From positions 107,370 to 171,369 of the forward strand of contig NZ_ATDN01000002.1 in NCBI RefSeq assembly GCF_004014805.1: 64,000 nt of DNA, written 5' to 3'. Source of the DNA: Mycolicibacterium elephantis DSM 44368. Its GTDB lineage: Bacteria > Actinomycetota > Actinomycetes > Mycobacteriales > Mycobacteriaceae. Shown here piece after piece: positions 63,336-64,000 of the stretch. How positions within the stretch are numbered: position 1 is the stretch's first letter; every line of letters starts with the position of its first letter. The translations under genes and the position numbers were made by a program. Below the pieces are notes generated by a model. The model was not told the DNA's origin and ran no database searches. It saw only the letters and a list, made by a program, of their open reading frames with translations.

Positions 63336-64000
63336 GTGGCATCGTCTTCGGCGCCGGTGCACCCTTACCGCTATCTGACGCTGTTCTTGGCGTTGCTCAT
63401 CGGCGCTTACTGCCTTGTCTTTCTGACAGGGGACAAGCAGGCGGCGCCCAAACTGGGCATCGACCTGCAGGGTGGCACCCGCGTGACCCTGACCGCGCGC
63501 ACCCCGGACGGATCGCCGCCCACCCGCGAAGCGCTCAACCAGGCCCAGCAGATCATCAACGACCGCGTCAACGGTCTCGGCGTCTCGGGTTCCGAGGTCA
63601 TCATCGACGGCAACAACCTGGTCATCACCGTGCCCGGCAGCGACACCAGCGACGCGCGCAACCTCGGCCAGACCGCGCGGCTCTACATCCGGCCGGTCAT
63701 CCACGCCATCCCCGCCATGACGGAGCCGCCGCCATGGGAGTCGCCCCAAGGCGCACCGCCCGCCGCACCCGGCGGCGTTCCGGGGATGCCCGGCATGCCG
63801 CCGATCGCCCCCGCGGAACCGGGTGCTCCACTGCCCGCCGAGGGTGGTCAGCCGCCCGCCGACAGTGGGCAGCAACCCGCGCCCGCGCCGCAGCCGCGTC
63901 CCTATCCAGACCAGCCGCCGGCGCAGCCCGCACCGCCACCACCGCCGACGCCGGGCACCCCGGCGCCGTCGCCCAGTCCCGCGCCCAGCCCGGCCCCGCC
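63336..64000 (+). CDS. secD: Protein translocase subunit SecD (5' part, runs off the window)
   Basis: The first 221 codons are in the window and the frame is open at 64000. GTG 63336 has AAGGAGA upstream. One membrane helix (about 12-30) is followed by [16 protein letters not shown], the SecD D-x-Q-GG motif, and [19 protein letters not shown]. From about residue 125 a long Pro/Ala/Gly-rich insert begins, typical of mycobacterial SecD. It is a proton-driven factor that pulls exported proteins through SecYEG. Confidence 0.93.
   Translation, partial: MASSSAPVHPYRYLTLFLALLIGAYCLVFLTGDKQAAPKLGIDLQGGTRVTLTARTPDGSPPTREALNQAQQIINDRVNGLGVSGSEVIIDGNNLVITVPGSDTSDARNLGQTARLYIRPVIHAIPAMTEPPPWESPQGAPPAAPGGVPGMPGMPPIAPAEPGAPLPAEGGQPPADSGQQPAPAPQPRPYPDQPPAQPAPPPPPTPGTPAPSPSPAPSPAP

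Noticed and set aside
1..64000. CRISPR array, insertion sequence, integrase or rRNA operon
   Set aside because: No regularly spaced repeats, transposase or integrase motifs, or rRNA sequence were seen on either strand.

Overview
This is a high-GC chromosomal window from a mycobacterium, most likely a rapidly growing Mycolicibacterium-type species. The evidence is the mycobacterial gene order and content: ceoB/ceoC, dxs, sigK-rskA, hemE-hemY-hemQ, aftC, clpC2, the thrS-HIT-pgsA-patA-pimA operon, pdxS-tesB-pdxT, ruvCAB, and yajC-secD. The core follows the M. tuberculosis order from about Rv2694c down to Rv2587c, inverted here. Rv numbers are recalled from memory; no search was run.

Layout. 1-7 kb: OB-fold/DUF3159 genes, an MFS exporter, two TrkA-type proteins (CeoC, CeoB) divergent from an APC-superfamily transporter that looks like a KimA-type potassium importer, and a TrmA-type methyltransferase. 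7-10.4 kb: accessory patch with a 40-aa basic protein, two unrecognised genes, an MSMEG_6728-family protein and a polysaccharide pyruvyl transferase. 10.4-17.4 kb: nhaA, dxs, an amidohydrolase, an RNase D-like nuclease and DUF3000. 17.5-21.3 kb: a SigK module (FAS1 lipoprotein, membrane molybdopterin oxidoreductase, sigK, rskA), with matching SigK-type promoters in front of the first two genes. 21.3-31.6 kb: haem genes, msrB, aftC, a hydrolase-like lipoprotein, a RibD-like reductase, zapE, an acetyltransferase, an exported protein and clpC2 with paired operators.

31.7-42.5 kb is the main accessory stretch. It holds a stand-alone AraC HTH protein, exported proteins, a secreted nuclease, a divergent P450/FAD-monooxygenase pair sharing a duplicated promoter/operator element, an epoxide-hydrolase-like enzyme, four tRNA genes, a holin-like/DUF3618 pair, a proline-rich exported protein and an L,D-transpeptidase. 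42.6-53.5 kb: aldo/keto reductase, thioesterase, then thrS and the phosphatidylinositol mannoside operon, then pyridoxal-phosphate synthase genes flanking an acyl-CoA thioesterase. 53.5-64 kb: acyl-CoA dehydrogenase, yebC, ruvC-ruvA-ruvB, small membrane proteins, a P450-like fragment, an aldehyde dehydrogenase, yajC and the start of secD.

Themes. Many operons are translationally coupled through 4-nt ATGA/GTGA overlaps. Several genes have a -10 element 6-7 nt before the start codon, which is the leaderless pattern. Convergent gene pairs often end in long palindromes. The most notable signals are the KimA/CeoBC neighbourhood, the SigK promoter set, the clpC2 operator pair, the duplicated P450/FMO element and a wide 19-bp inverted repeat upstream of nhaA.
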